DNA from: JAHEJA01 sp965656445
Lineage (GTDB): Bacteria; Pseudomonadota; Alphaproteobacteria; Rhodobacterales; Rhodobacteraceae
Direction of reading: 5' to 3'
DNA length: 64,000 nt
NCBI GenBank assembly: GCA_965656445.1
Contig: CBFHKO010000002.1
Span: 186,001 to 250,000, forward strand
Below, piece by piece: positions 51,670-60,970 of this stretch. The notes under the pieces are model-generated. The model saw only the letters and a list, made by a program, of their open reading frames with translations, was not told the origin of the DNA and ran no database searches. The position numbers were made by a program, and so were the translations under genes. Within the stretch, counting starts at the first letter, position 1; every line of letters starts with the position of its first letter.

Positions 51670-52948
51670 AGCGAAGGGCCTCAACAGGGTTCATACGTGC
51701 GGCGCGACGGGCGGGGAAAATGGTAATGATGAAACTTAACCCAAGGGAAAGGCTAACCGCCTTGATCACGTCATCAAGGTGAAGTTCGGCAGGGATCGAA
51801 TAAATCCCCCGAATAGAGGGATCCCAAACACCGCCGCCGGCCACGTAATTGATAAAGGAAAAGATCGGGTCAATGTAGATGGCGAAGAGGCATCCAAGGA
51901 TCACACCGAACACTGTTCCAATTATTCCAGTAAAGCTGCCGCAAATGAAAAAGACGCGCATCACAGACCCCTCGGTGAGGCCCATCGTGCGTAAAATACC
52001 GATGTCGCGACCTTTGTTTTTGACCAACATAATGAGGCCAGACACGATGTTCATTGTGGCGATCAAAACCAGAATTGCCATGATGATGAACATGACGTTG
52101 TCTTCGATCTCTAAGGCGCGCAGGAAATTATTGGAGGCGTTTTTCCATGTCCATAGCTGTGATCTTGGACCCGCCGCTTGATAGAGGTCATTTGACAGGG
52201 TCTCGACGTCGTCGGGCACATCAACCATGACTTCGATTTCGTCGGCGGCATTTTCACGATTGAAATAGCTCTGAGCTTCGTCAAAGGGCATGTAAATGCG
52301 TGTTTTGTCGATGTCATATCGACCTGCGGTAAAAATATATGTGATGTCGTATGATTTGACACGTGGGCTTGTTCCAAAGGCGGTTTTTACGCCGTCTGGA
52401 GAAATGAGTTTGATTTTATCCCCGACGGACGCGTTCAATTCTCGTGCAACACCTGAACCAATGGCAAGCCCCGCACCAAAGTCATTGATGTCCCCTTGAA
52501 ACGATTCCGGGTTTGCAATGCGCGGTAGGGTTAAAAGGTTCTCAAAACTAATGCCATAGACCTGTACCCCCGCATTTTCGCCCTGATAATTGGCCATGAC
52601 TTGGCCTTTGATCAACGGGGCTGCACGGGTAACGCCGTCGATTGAACGGATGTTTTGCGCAACCTCTTCGTAATTGGGGATCGTGCGTTCAATCTTGCCA
52701 AATTCGTTAGCAGCAGGAATGTTGTAAACGGTGACATGGGCATTGGCCCCGAGGATCGTATCGACGATTTCAGAGCGAAATCCGGAGCGCACAGAGAGTG
52801 TGGCAATGAGCGCAAACACAGCCAAGGTGATCCCGATAAGGCTAATCCACGTCATGACACTGACGCCGCCTTCGGATCTCTTGGCTCTGAGGTAGCGCCA
52901 TGCAATCATCCATTCAAAACGGCTGAAAGGGGGGATTGATGTGCCCAA
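51662..52948 (-). CDS. Lipoprotein-releasing ABC transporter permease LolC/LolE
   Basis: A 428-residue membrane protein with the LolC/E N-terminus (F-E-W-M-I-A-W-R-Y-L-R-A-K-R), one helix, a large periplasmic domain (about 50-270) and three C-terminal helices containing FICGSFTGIIGTVFG. Alphaproteobacteria usually have a single permease of this kind, a LolF-type homodimer. The start is probably TTG at 52948, seven bases after AGGAG; another TTG at 52966 lies before that box. Confidence 0.92.
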   Translation of the reverse strand: MGTSIPPFSRFEWMIAWRYLRAKRSEGGVSVMTWISLIGITLAVFALIATLSVRSGFRSEIVDTILGANAHVTVYNIPAANEFGKIERTIPNYEEVAQNIRSIDGVTRAAPLIKGQVMANYQGENAGVQVYGISFENLLTLPRIANPESFQGDINDFGAGLAIGSGVARELNASVGDKIKLISPDGVKTAFGTSPRVKSYDITYIFTAGRYDIDKTRIYMPFDEAQSYFNRENAADEIEVMVDVPDDVETLSNDLYQAAGPRSQLWTWKNASNNFLRALEIEDNVMFIIMAILVLIATMNIVSGLIMLVKNKGRDIGILRTMGLTEGSVMRVFFICGSFTGIIGTVFGVILGCLFAIYIDPIFSFINYVAGGGVWDPSIRGIYSIPAELHLDDVIKAVSLSLGLSFIITIFPARRAARMNPVEALRYE

Positions 52949-53120
52949 AATCTGTCTCCTGCTCAAATCTGTCCTTTGCGGGACTATTGAATATCAACAC
53001 CCTAAACCGAGCATGGCGAAAGGGAAAGTCACTTTCCTTTGATTGGTAATTGATTGGCCACAATCGCAAAAAAGTGCAGCGCTCTTGCACTTTGTCCTCA
53101 GAATGAATTAGCAATGCGCC

Positions 53121-54227
53121 ATGACACATTTACGATTGACCTCTCTGGCGCAGAGCCTGCCGTCCGCTGTTCCCTTCGTGGGACCAGAAACACAAGAACG
53201 CCAAAGAGGCGGTCCATTTCATGCACGTCTCGGGGCGAACGAAAATGTTTTCGGACCGTCCCCCAAAGCGATTGCAGCGATGCAAAAGGCATCCAGCGAA
53301 ATTTGGCAATATGGCGATCCGACGAGCTATGACCTTAGGACTGCTTTAGCGAACCATCATGGTGTTTCTATAGATAATATCGTGGTGGGCGAAGGCATTG
53401 ACGGGCTTCTGGGCTATTTGGTGCGCTTGACTGTTGAAGCAGGGGACAAGGTTGTGACCTCTGATGGGGCTTATCCGACGTTCAATTATCATGTCGCGGG
53501 GTTTGGTGGCGAGCTGGTTAAAATTCCCTATGTGGACGACAAAGAGGATTTGATTGGGCTCTTGCACAAGGCCAAAGAGGTTGACGCAAAACTGGTCTAT
53601 TTTGCGAACCCTGATAATCCAATGGGCACTTGGTTGTCTGGCTCCGATATTGAAGCTGCGCTTGATGAAATTCCCTTAGGCACGCTTTTGATCTTGGATG
53701 AGGCCTATGGTGAATTCGCGCCCAGCGATGCGCTTCCAACTATTGCGATAGAGGATCCCCGTGTGATCCGAATGCGGACCTTTTCCAAAGCCTACGGCAT
53801 GGCTGGTGCGCGGGTTGGCTATGCTATGGGTGCCCCAGAACTGATCACCGCGTTTGAAAAAATACGCAATCATTTCGGAATGAACCGCGCGGCGCAAGAG
53901 GGGGCTTTGGCGGCATTAGAGGATCAAGATTACCTTAATGAAACAAATCTGAAAATTGCTGAGGGGCGCAATCGACTTTATCAAATTGCCCAGTCCAATG
54001 GTTTGGTCGCCATTCCGTCGGCCACTAATTTCGTGGCCATTGATTGCGGACAAACCGGTGCTTTTGCAAAACAGGTGCTCGCCCATTTGGTGCAATCAGG
54101 TCTCTTTGTGCGCATGCCTTTTGTCAGCCCGCAAGATCGCTGTATCCGCGTAAGTGTTGGCACCAAAGATGATCTTGATCTCTTTGAACGGTTATTTCCC
54201 CAAGCGCTGGCCGCTGCGTCAGGCTAG
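53121..54227 (+). CDS. HisC-like PLP-dependent aminotransferase
   Basis: A 368-residue fold-type I aminotransferase. The PLP lysine lies in R-T-F-S-K-A-Y-G-M-A-G-A-R-V-G-Y, and L-G-A-N-E-N is the N-terminal hallmark of histidinol-phosphate aminotransferases. It is not in a histidine operon, so it may act on phenylpyruvate, histidinol phosphate or related amino acids. It is convergent with the AGT-like gene, overlapping by nine bases. Confidence 0.88.
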   Translation: MTHLRLTSLAQSLPSAVPFVGPETQERQRGGPFHARLGANENVFGPSPKAIAAMQKASSEIWQYGDPTSYDLRTALANHHGVSIDNIVVGEGIDGLLGYLVRLTVEAGDKVVTSDGAYPTFNYHVAGFGGELVKIPYVDDKEDLIGLLHKAKEVDAKLVYFANPDNPMGTWLSGSDIEAALDEIPLGTLLILDEAYGEFAPSDALPTIAIEDPRVIRMRTFSKAYGMAGARVGYAMGAPELITAFEKIRNHFGMNRAAQEGALAALEDQDYLNETNLKIAEGRNRLYQIAQSNGLVAIPSATNFVAIDCGQTGAFAKQVLAHLVQSGLFVRMPFVSPQDRCIRVSVGTKDDLDLFERLFPQALAAASG

Positions 54228-55421
54228 GTCGGCAAGAACCCGCGCCGCCGCGTCAACAGCACCGCGACCATGGGGAGCATCTAATGCGCAGAGGGCGGCT
54301 TCGACAGAGCCAATAACGCCAAGCATCATCTGGCCGTTCACATGTCCCATATGACCAAATCGGAAAAACCCATCGCCATTGGGATCCTCAGGCGTGGACA
54401 TACCCAAGCCGATGCCAAGCGTGATCCCCATATTCGCCTCCACCCATTGCCGCAGCTCGGTGCCCAACGGTGCGCCAATATGAACCGAGGTGACGGCGTA
54501 GCTGCGCAAATTGGGATCGCTGATATTCATTCTAAGGGTTCCGCCATCCTGCCCCCAAACGTCGATGGCCGCCCAGAGCGCTTTGGCCAATGCGCTATGA
54601 CGCGCCCATGTATTTTCGATGCCTTCCTCGTGGATCATATCCAATGCAACACGCAAGCCATGCAGGTGCTGCGTTGGGGCGGTTCCGCAGAACAACTGAT
54701 AAAACATGTCTGGGTTGGCGCGTGGGATCCAATCCCAATAGGGGCTAACAACATCCAACTGCTTTTGTCGTTCCGCGGCTTTGTCCGAAAAGAACACAAA
54801 CCCCAGACCCGGGGGCACCATCAATCCCTTTTGCGAGGCGGCGATAGCTACATCGACTCCCCAATCATCCATTTCAAAGCGATCACACCCCATAGAGGCT
54901 ACGCAATCCGCCGCAAGCAGGGCGGGGTGGTCGAGATCATCCATAATGTCACGCACAGCCTTCACATCGTTTTTGACCGAGCTTGACGTATCAACATGTG
55001 TTACAAGGACCGCTTTGTATCTGTGTTGCGTATCTTTGGCTAAGGCGTCTCGGATGACCTCAGGATCATAAGTGGCGCTATTCCCAAATTCCAAAATATC
55101 GGCTTGGATCCCCATTTTTTGCGCCATTTCAGCCCAACCATGCCCAAATCGCCCTGTGGCAAGAACCAAGACGTGATCCCCCCGATTGACCATATTCGAA
55201 AGCGAGGCTTCCCAAGTTCCGTGGCCATTTGCGATATAGATGGCGACATGGTGTTTGGTCCGCGCAACGGCCTTAAGATCAGGGAGCATGGCAAAGGTCA
55301 TATCAACCAAATCGCCCTCATAGATATTAGAGCAGACCCTATTCATTTCGCGCAAAACACGATCGGGCATCACTGAGGGGCCAGGAATTGCGAGGTAGGA
55401 GACACCATTGGCTAAGGACAT
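54219..55421 (-). CDS. Alanine-glyoxylate aminotransferase family protein
   Basis: The 400-residue class V aminotransferase starts MSLANGVSYLAIPGPSVMP, a common start in this alphaproteobacterial group. Y-I-A-N-G-H-G-T-W-E-A and the PLP lysine in I-A-A-S-Q-K-G-L-M-V-P-P-G are clear. The frame extends upstream to 55706 but the extension has no family character and would overlap the divergent gene. It moves amino groups between Ala/Ser/Asp and glyoxylate or other keto acids. Confidence 0.88.
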   Translation of the reverse strand: MSLANGVSYLAIPGPSVMPDRVLREMNRVCSNIYEGDLVDMTFAMLPDLKAVARTKHHVAIYIANGHGTWEASLSNMVNRGDHVLVLATGRFGHGWAEMAQKMGIQADILEFGNSATYDPEVIRDALAKDTQHRYKAVLVTHVDTSSSVKNDVKAVRDIMDDLDHPALLAADCVASMGCDRFEMDDWGVDVAIAASQKGLMVPPGLGFVFFSDKAAERQKQLDVVSPYWDWIPRANPDMFYQLFCGTAPTQHLHGLRVALDMIHEEGIENTWARHSALAKALWAAIDVWGQDGGTLRMNISDPNLRSYAVTSVHIGAPLGTELRQWVEANMGITLGIGLGMSTPEDPNGDGFFRFGHMGHVNGQMMLGVIGSVEAALCALDAPHGRGAVDAAARVLADLA

Positions 55422-55587
55422 TAGGTTTGCTTTCACTTGATTTCTTGGTTGGACTCTATCTGGACTATCGCCAAGGTCAATGTGTCTTGCGTCACGCATA
55501 AAAGCTGCGTAGGTCTGATCATACATGAGACAACACTGGTGAAGGGGTGTGGAGGTTCCGCACTCTTGGCCGCAGCGGGGGGACAGA

Positions 55588-56562
55588 ATGCCACTTATTT
55601 CAATCGAGACTATCGAAAAAACCACACATGCGGCTTTGGTTCGACATGGCGCAGCGGATTGGATCGCGGCCCATATGGCGGACGCTGTTGCAAAAGCAGA
55701 GTCCATTGGGAACCGAATTTGTGGCCTCTATTACCTTGAAAGCTATTGCCAGCAACTTGTGACGGGTCGGGTTGATGGGACGGTAGAGCCTGTTGTGACG
55801 CAACCAAAAGCGGGATCAATTCATGTCGATGCGCGTTTTGGATTTGCACAGCCTGCCTTCGCCCGTGGTCTAGATCAGGCGGTTGCCGCGGCGCGTGATA
55901 ATGGGATCGCTTATTTGGCGGTGGGACATGCGCATACCTGTACCTCGCTTGGCTATTTCACGGAACAAATTGCGCGCGCTGGGATGATTGGGCTTGGGCT
56001 TACCAACGCCTCACCTATCGTTGCGCCACCAGGTGGTAAGACACGCACCATTGGCACAAATCCGATGGCCTTTTCTGCTCCAGATGGACAGGGGGGTGTC
56101 GCTATGCAGTTTGATCAATCCACAACTGTTGTGGCTTTGGGGAAAATCACGATGGCCAAAGCCGCGGGTGAAAAGATCCCCTTGGGGTGGGCCGTTGATA
56201 GCGATGGAAACCCAACAACGGACCCAGACGCGGCGTTGAAAGGCTCTTTGGTGTCCATCGGTGGATACAAGGGCTGGGGTCTTGGCTTGATGGTGGAACT
56301 CTTGGCTGCGGGCATGACAGGTGGGATCATTTCCAAAAACGTGAAACCGCTCAAAGCACCCGAAGGTGCTCCGCATGATTTAGGCCAGTTCTATGTGTTG
56401 ATTGATCCTACCTCAGGTGTGGATTTTGCGGATCGCTTGGCTGCGCTAAGTGATGTGATCGCTCAGGAAGAGGGCGCGCGAATGCCGGGCCAAAACAAAG
56501 TGCCACAGACGGAAATCGATGTGCCAGAGGCGCTCTGGGCTCTGACGCAATCCTTGGCTTAA
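55588..56562 (+). CDS. Malate/L-lactate dehydrogenase family (Ldh/ComC-type) oxidoreductase
   Basis: A 324-residue NAD(P)-dependent dehydrogenase of the LDH2/MDHG2 family. G-H-A-H-T-C-T-S-L-G-Y-F (active-site His) and G-T-N-P-M-A-F-S-A-P are typical. Family members act on malate, ureidoglycolate, sulfolactate, delta-1-piperideine-2-carboxylate and others. The ATG at 55588 follows GGGGGGA; the longer frame is not supported. It diverges from the AGT-like gene, so both may serve one 2-hydroxy/2-oxo acid pathway. Confidence 0.9.
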   Translation: MPLISIETIEKTTHAALVRHGAADWIAAHMADAVAKAESIGNRICGLYYLESYCQQLVTGRVDGTVEPVVTQPKAGSIHVDARFGFAQPAFARGLDQAVAAARDNGIAYLAVGHAHTCTSLGYFTEQIARAGMIGLGLTNASPIVAPPGGKTRTIGTNPMAFSAPDGQGGVAMQFDQSTTVVALGKITMAKAAGEKIPLGWAVDSDGNPTTDPDAALKGSLVSIGGYKGWGLGLMVELLAAGMTGGIISKNVKPLKAPEGAPHDLGQFYVLIDPTSGVDFADRLAALSDVIAQEEGARMPGQNKVPQTEIDVPEALWALTQSLA

Positions 56563-56993
56563 GCTTGCTGGGTGATCCAAACACCCAGTGCCATCACGGA
56601 TATTCCTAAAGACCGCACAAACGAGAGGGGCGACACACTCGCCCCGAAAAGCCCAAAGTGATCAATCAGGGCTGCTGAGATCAGCTGACCCAGTAATACA
56701 AAGAACACAGCATTGCCTACCCCAAATTTGGGGGCAATGAAGGTGATTGAGAGGACATAAAACGCAACCAAAAGCCCCGCTAAAAAGAGGTGCTTGGGTG
56801 CATTGGCGGCGTTTTGAATGATGGCGGGACCCGTTGCCAGTAACAATATTGAGGTGCTCAAGAAAGCGACTGAAAACAAAATTGTCGCCGCCGCAATAGG
56901 AGAGCCGATAAATTTACCAAGGGCGGCATTGAGCGCCGCTAATATCGGAATACCGATCCCTGCAAATAGCATCGTTATCGCATATGAATTCAT
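56559..56993 (-). CDS. DMT superfamily inner-membrane protein, YdcZ (DUF606) type
   Basis: A 144-residue protein with five hydrophobic helices. The first (FAGIGIPILAALNAALGK) and the PKFGVGNAVFFVLLGQLISAALIDHFGLFG segment are typical of DUF606/YdcZ half-size drug/metabolite transporters. The ATG at 56993 has GAGGGT upstream. It overlaps the convergent Ldh-type gene by four bases. Confidence 0.88.
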   Translation of the reverse strand: MNSYAITMLFAGIGIPILAALNAALGKFIGSPIAAATILFSVAFLSTSILLLATGPAIIQNAANAPKHLFLAGLLVAFYVLSITFIAPKFGVGNAVFFVLLGQLISAALIDHFGLFGASVSPLSFVRSLGISVMALGVWITQQA

Positions 56994-57058
56994 GGTGACC
57001 CTCACGATTTTACACGAGGGTGCATCCAACGCATAGAATTGTCACGCCTTAGTTGCGC

Positions 57059-59014
57059 TTAGACATCCAATTCTTCTACAAATTTTGCATTTTCTTGGAT
57101 GTATTGGAACCTCAACTCAGGCTTTTTACCCATCAAGCGTTCTACCAAATTCCCTGTTTCACCTGGCTCATCCTCATCAATATTGACGCGGATTAACTTT
57201 CGTGAGCTTGGGTCCATAGTCGTTTCTTTAAGGTCTTTGGCGTCCATTTCACCAAGGCCCTTAAACCGTTGAACGTCAATTTTACCTTTGCCGCCCAAGC
57301 CTTTTTCCATCCACATGTCTTTTTCGGCGTCATTTGACACATAGAGCCGCTTGGCCCCTTGGGTCAGGCGATAGAGCGGTGGACAGGCCAGATACAGATG
57401 ACCTTGATCAATAAGGGGGCGCATTTGTGTGTAAAAGAACGTCATCAAAAGGGCCGCGATATGGGCACCATCGACATCCGCATCGGTCATAATGATGATT
57501 TTATCATAGCGTAGATCATCAACATTGAATTTGGTGCCCATGCCAACACCCAAAGCTTCGCACAAATCGCTGATTTCTGCGTTTGAGCCCAGCTTGTTTG
57601 AGGCTGCACCCAGTACGTTTAGTATTTTCCCCTTAAGCGGCAAGAGCGCTTGGGTCTCACGGTTGCGCGCGCCCTTGGCAGAGCCGCCCGCACTGTCCCC
57701 CTCGACGATAAACAATTCGGTGCCTTCGCGGTTCTTGGCCGTACAATCCGTCAGCTTGCCTGGAAGACGCAGTTTTTTGGTCGCTGATTTACGCTGGGTT
57801 TCTTTTTCCTGACGGCGGCGCATGCGTTCTTCGGCGCGCAAGACGAGGAAATCAAGAATGGCGCCGGCGGATTTCGTATCTGCGGCGAGCCAGTTGTCAA
57901 AGTGGTCCCGCACAGAGTTCTCGACCAAACGCGCCGCTTCATTCGTTGCAAGACGATCTTTGGTTTGGCCCACGAATTCAGGTTCACGGATAAAGCAGCT
58001 GACCAAGGCGCAGCCGCCAGTGGTGAGATCATCGCGTGTGATGTCCTTGGCTTTGCGGTTATTGATCAATTCTCCGTAAGCGCGGACGCCCTTTAGAATA
58101 GCGGCCCAAAACCCAGCCTCATGCGTGCCACCTTCGGGGGTCGGAACCGTGTTACAATAAGATTGAATAAATCCATCACGTGACGGGGTCCAATTTATGG
58201 CCCATTCCACTTTGCCTGGGACATTGAAGCGATCTTGAAACTCAACAACACCTGCAAATGGGTTTTCGGAATAAGTTGTCGCCGTTCCAAGAGTTTCGTT
58301 GAGATAATCGGACAAGCCCCCTGGGAAATGGAATGTCGCCTCTGTTGGTGTTTCGCCGTCATCAATGGCTGATTTCCAGCGAATTTCGACGCCGCTAAAC
58401 AAATAGGCCTTGGATCGGATTGATTTGAACAAACGCGCAGGTTTGAAACGGTGGCTTCCGAAAATTTCGGCATCAGCATGAAACGTCACCGTTGTGCCGC
58501 GTCTATTTGGAGCCGCGCCTATTTTTTCTACTGGACCTTGGGGAATGCCGCGCGAAAAGCGTTGTTCAAACAGTTCTTTGTTACGGGCGACTTGGACAAC
58601 CATCAGATCAGAGAGCGCATTCACCACAGAAGCACCCACACCATGAAGGCCGCCAGAGGTTTGATAGGCTTTGCCGCTAAATTTACCGCCTGCGTGGAGG
58701 GTACATAAAATAACCTCTAGCGCGGATTTGTCGGGAAATTTGGGATGCGGATCAATCGGAATACCACGACCGTTGTCGCGTACGGTCAAAGAATAATCTT
58801 CATGCAGTTCAACTTCGATACGATTGGCGTGACCGGCAACGGCCTCGTCCATCGAGTTGTCCAAGACTTCGGCGACCATGTGATGCAACGCGCGCTCATC
58901 GGTGCCGCCGATGTACATGCCTGGGCGCTTTCGAACAGGTTCCAGCCCTTCGAGCACTTCGATCGAAGATGCGTTATAATCGTCTGGTTGACTATTCTCG
59001 AGTAAATCGTTCAT
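57059..59014 (-). CDS. parE: DNA topoisomerase IV subunit B
   Basis: ParE is the ATPase subunit of topoisomerase IV, which decatenates replicated chromosomes. The 651-residue protein has the GHKL motifs (DNSMDEA, DNGRGIPIDPHP, and the ATP lid with G-G-L-H-G-V-G), the transducer domain, and a TOPRIM domain with E-G-D-S-A-G-G-S-A and D-A-D-V-D-G-A-H-I. Length and the P-H-P-K-F motif favour ParE over GyrB. Confidence 0.95.
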   Translation of the reverse strand: MNDLLENSQPDDYNASSIEVLEGLEPVRKRPGMYIGGTDERALHHMVAEVLDNSMDEAVAGHANRIEVELHEDYSLTVRDNGRGIPIDPHPKFPDKSALEVILCTLHAGGKFSGKAYQTSGGLHGVGASVVNALSDLMVVQVARNKELFEQRFSRGIPQGPVEKIGAAPNRRGTTVTFHADAEIFGSHRFKPARLFKSIRSKAYLFSGVEIRWKSAIDDGETPTEATFHFPGGLSDYLNETLGTATTYSENPFAGVVEFQDRFNVPGKVEWAINWTPSRDGFIQSYCNTVPTPEGGTHEAGFWAAILKGVRAYGELINNRKAKDITRDDLTTGGCALVSCFIREPEFVGQTKDRLATNEAARLVENSVRDHFDNWLAADTKSAGAILDFLVLRAEERMRRRQEKETQRKSATKKLRLPGKLTDCTAKNREGTELFIVEGDSAGGSAKGARNRETQALLPLKGKILNVLGAASNKLGSNAEISDLCEALGVGMGTKFNVDDLRYDKIIIMTDADVDGAHIAALLMTFFYTQMRPLIDQGHLYLACPPLYRLTQGAKRLYVSNDAEKDMWMEKGLGGKGKIDVQRFKGLGEMDAKDLKETTMDPSSRKLIRVNIDEDEPGETGNLVERLMGKKPELRFQYIQENAKFVEELDV

Positions 59015-59638
59015 TCAGCTGCCCATTCTTTTTTCTGCAATATGCCACCTGAATGGTACGAGGAAAAGGCCTAGTTATCATTCAGGCGCGAATCATCGAT
59101 GCAACGCATGTGAACCACGCGTTATCAATTCTGTACTCTTAGGAGTAATTTTACATCCTAAATGATATATTTTGTCTCTTAAGTGTATGTGTTTGCTTGG
59201 TTAATTGCATTTTTCAGTAATCCAATATTGCAGCAATAATTCATTCTCACTTGGTGAAATCCCCAATTTTGCATTGATTTTGGTAATGTTTACTTAGGGT
59301 TAGAGATTCAACTCTTAAGGTTTTCAATTTTGCAACACTCAACTTGCAATTTTGGCGATTGATCCAAGCACCATAATCCAACACCTTGGTGACACAACAG
59401 CGATCACCCGATCATGTTATTACATCAACAAGACTTCGCAAGAAGTGAACCATAGCAGAATAATCGACATTCTCTGTCGGTATCTGTTCTTCAGATTACC
59501 GTAAGGTGCCCGTCAAGCTCTTCGGTATTTAGCTTGGTTCAAACAGATACCTGCATCCCCCCCACTCCCACTCTGTTTGAACCAAGCACACTCCGCTTAA
59601 GTGTTGTGATCTTGGGGCGTTTATCCTATCGGTTTAAT
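59015..59638. other. 624-bp non-coding AT-rich region between parE and the MATE gene
   Basis: No convincing coding frame exists on either strand. The left 400 bp are AT-rich, with three CAATTTTG-type octamers (59264, 59324, 59347) and several poly-T/A stretches, as expected of divergent promoters for parE and the MATE gene. The right end contains a perfect 15-bp inverted repeat (listed separately). It could hold a small RNA or complex regulation, but nothing recognisable is seen. Confidence 0.6.
59532..59587 (+). promoter_or_regulatory. Perfect 15-bp inverted repeat upstream of the MATE gene
   Basis: The arms gcttggttcaaacag (59532-59546) and ctgtttgaaccaagc (59573-59587) are exact complements, separated by 26 pyrimidine-rich bases. 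The second arm ends 51 bp before the MATE start. It could be an RNA hairpin in the leader or an operator pair. There is no T run, so a normal terminator is unlikely. Confidence 0.65.
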
Positions 59639-60970
59639 ATGACACGTACCCAACATTTTTCCGCATTGTTCAAACTGGCGGCCCCGCTTTCAGGGGGAAA
59701 CCTCGCGTATGTTGCCATGGGAATGACCGATACCATTATGATGGGGTGGTATTCGATTGAGGATTTGGCGGCCCTTGTCCTAGCGACAACACTGTTTTTT
59801 CTGGTCTTAACTGGGGCTGGCTTTGGACATGCTGTCATGCCAATGGTCGCAACAGCTGTGGCCAAAGATGATGCGGTCACAATCCGGCGTGTGACCCGCA
59901 TGGGGATTTGGTTGTGCTTGGTTTATAGCGCTGTTTTCATGCCGGTTCTTTGGTTTAGCGAGGCTGTGTTGCTTGCCCTTCGACAAGAAGAGGTGCTGAG
60001 CGCATCCGCACAAATTTATTTGCGGATTGCTGGGTTTGGTTTGTTTTTCTCGCTCGTGACCATTTGCTTGAAATCTTATCTCTCTGCCCAAGAGCTGACG
60101 CGCGTTGTTTTCATAGCGACCTTGATCATGGTTGGACTGAACGCCGTTTTCAATTGGATTTTTATTTTTGGGGCCTTTGGGATCCCTGAAATGGGTATTC
60201 GAGGCGCAGCCTTTGCAACGCTTTTGTCAAACGGTTTGCTCTGTGCCGCGACCCTCATCTATGCCCTGCGCAAATTGCCGGAACATGCGTTGATGCATCG
60301 CTTTTGGCGTCCTGATTGGGATATTCTGCGGCAAGTGGCCGTTGTCGGGTTTCCCATTGGCTTAACGGCTCTTGCGGAGGCCGGCATGTTTTCCGCCTCT
60401 TCTATTATGATGGGGTGGTTGGGAACCATTCCGCTTGCGGCGCATGGCATCGCACTTCAGGTGGCGACGATTACGTTTATGTTGCATATGGGATTGTCCC
60501 AAGCGGCCACTGTTCGGGCGGGCAACGCAATTGGGCGCAACGACAAAGCACATTTGATCGACGGCGCCAAAGTTGCGCTTGTTCTCTCCTTTGTTTTATC
60601 CGTTTTCACGATGATTTTGTTTGTGTCGGCACCAGATGCACTCATTTCATTTTTCATCAAATCGGATGATCCAGCTCGCGCTCAAATTCTAGAGGTTGGT
60701 CGAGGGCTCATCTATATGGCGGCCCTGTTTCAATTGGTTGACGGTGGTCAGGTGCTTGCCCTTGGATTGTTGCGTGGCATTCAGGACACGAAAGTTCCGA
60801 TGATCTTCGCTTCCGTTAGTTATTGGATTGTTGGGCTTCCCGCTGGATATATCCTTGGATTTGTTTTTGGATTTGGCGGTTTGGGCGTTTGGGGTGGTCT
60901 TGTGATTGGCTTGGGATGTGCCGCCGCGCTCATGACGTGGCGGTTCATCCGTAAGCTAGAGGATTATTAA
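59639..60970 (+). CDS. MATE family efflux transporter (NorM-like)
   Basis: A 443-residue membrane protein with twelve helices in two homologous halves. The first helix region reads LAAPLSGGNLAYVAMGMTDTIMMGW, and the second half begins VGFPIGLTALAEAGMFSASSIMMGWLG, the MATE duplication. MATE proteins export drugs or cationic compounds in exchange for Na+ or H+. A longer frame from 59534 runs through the inverted repeat and is rejected. Stop overlaps the convergent aspartate aminotransferase by four bases. Confidence 0.92.
   Translation: MTRTQHFSALFKLAAPLSGGNLAYVAMGMTDTIMMGWYSIEDLAALVLATTLFFLVLTGAGFGHAVMPMVATAVAKDDAVTIRRVTRMGIWLCLVYSAVFMPVLWFSEAVLLALRQEEVLSASAQIYLRIAGFGLFFSLVTICLKSYLSAQELTRVVFIATLIMVGLNAVFNWIFIFGAFGIPEMGIRGAAFATLLSNGLLCAATLIYALRKLPEHALMHRFWRPDWDILRQVAVVGFPIGLTALAEAGMFSASSIMMGWLGTIPLAAHGIALQVATITFMLHMGLSQAATVRAGNAIGRNDKAHLIDGAKVALVLSFVLSVFTMILFVSAPDALISFFIKSDDPARAQILEVGRGLIYMAALFQLVDGGQVLALGLLRGIQDTKVPMIFASVSYWIVGLPAGYILGFVFGFGGLGVWGGLVIGLGCAAALMTWRFIRKLEDY

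Noticed and set aside
53121..54227. hisC as part of a histidine operon
   Set aside because: Neighbours are Lol and AGT-type genes; only a HisC-like aminotransferase can be claimed.
55421..55706. N-terminal extension of the AGT-like aminotransferase
   Set aside because: The open frame runs through the divergent Ldh gene start and has no family character; family members begin at MSLANG.
57059..59014. GyrB instead of ParE
   Set aside because: Length of 651 residues and the motif set fit ParE; GyrB is usually about 800 residues.
59534..59638. N-terminal extension of the MATE protein
   Set aside because: It has no ribosome binding site, runs across the inverted repeat and is not membrane-like.
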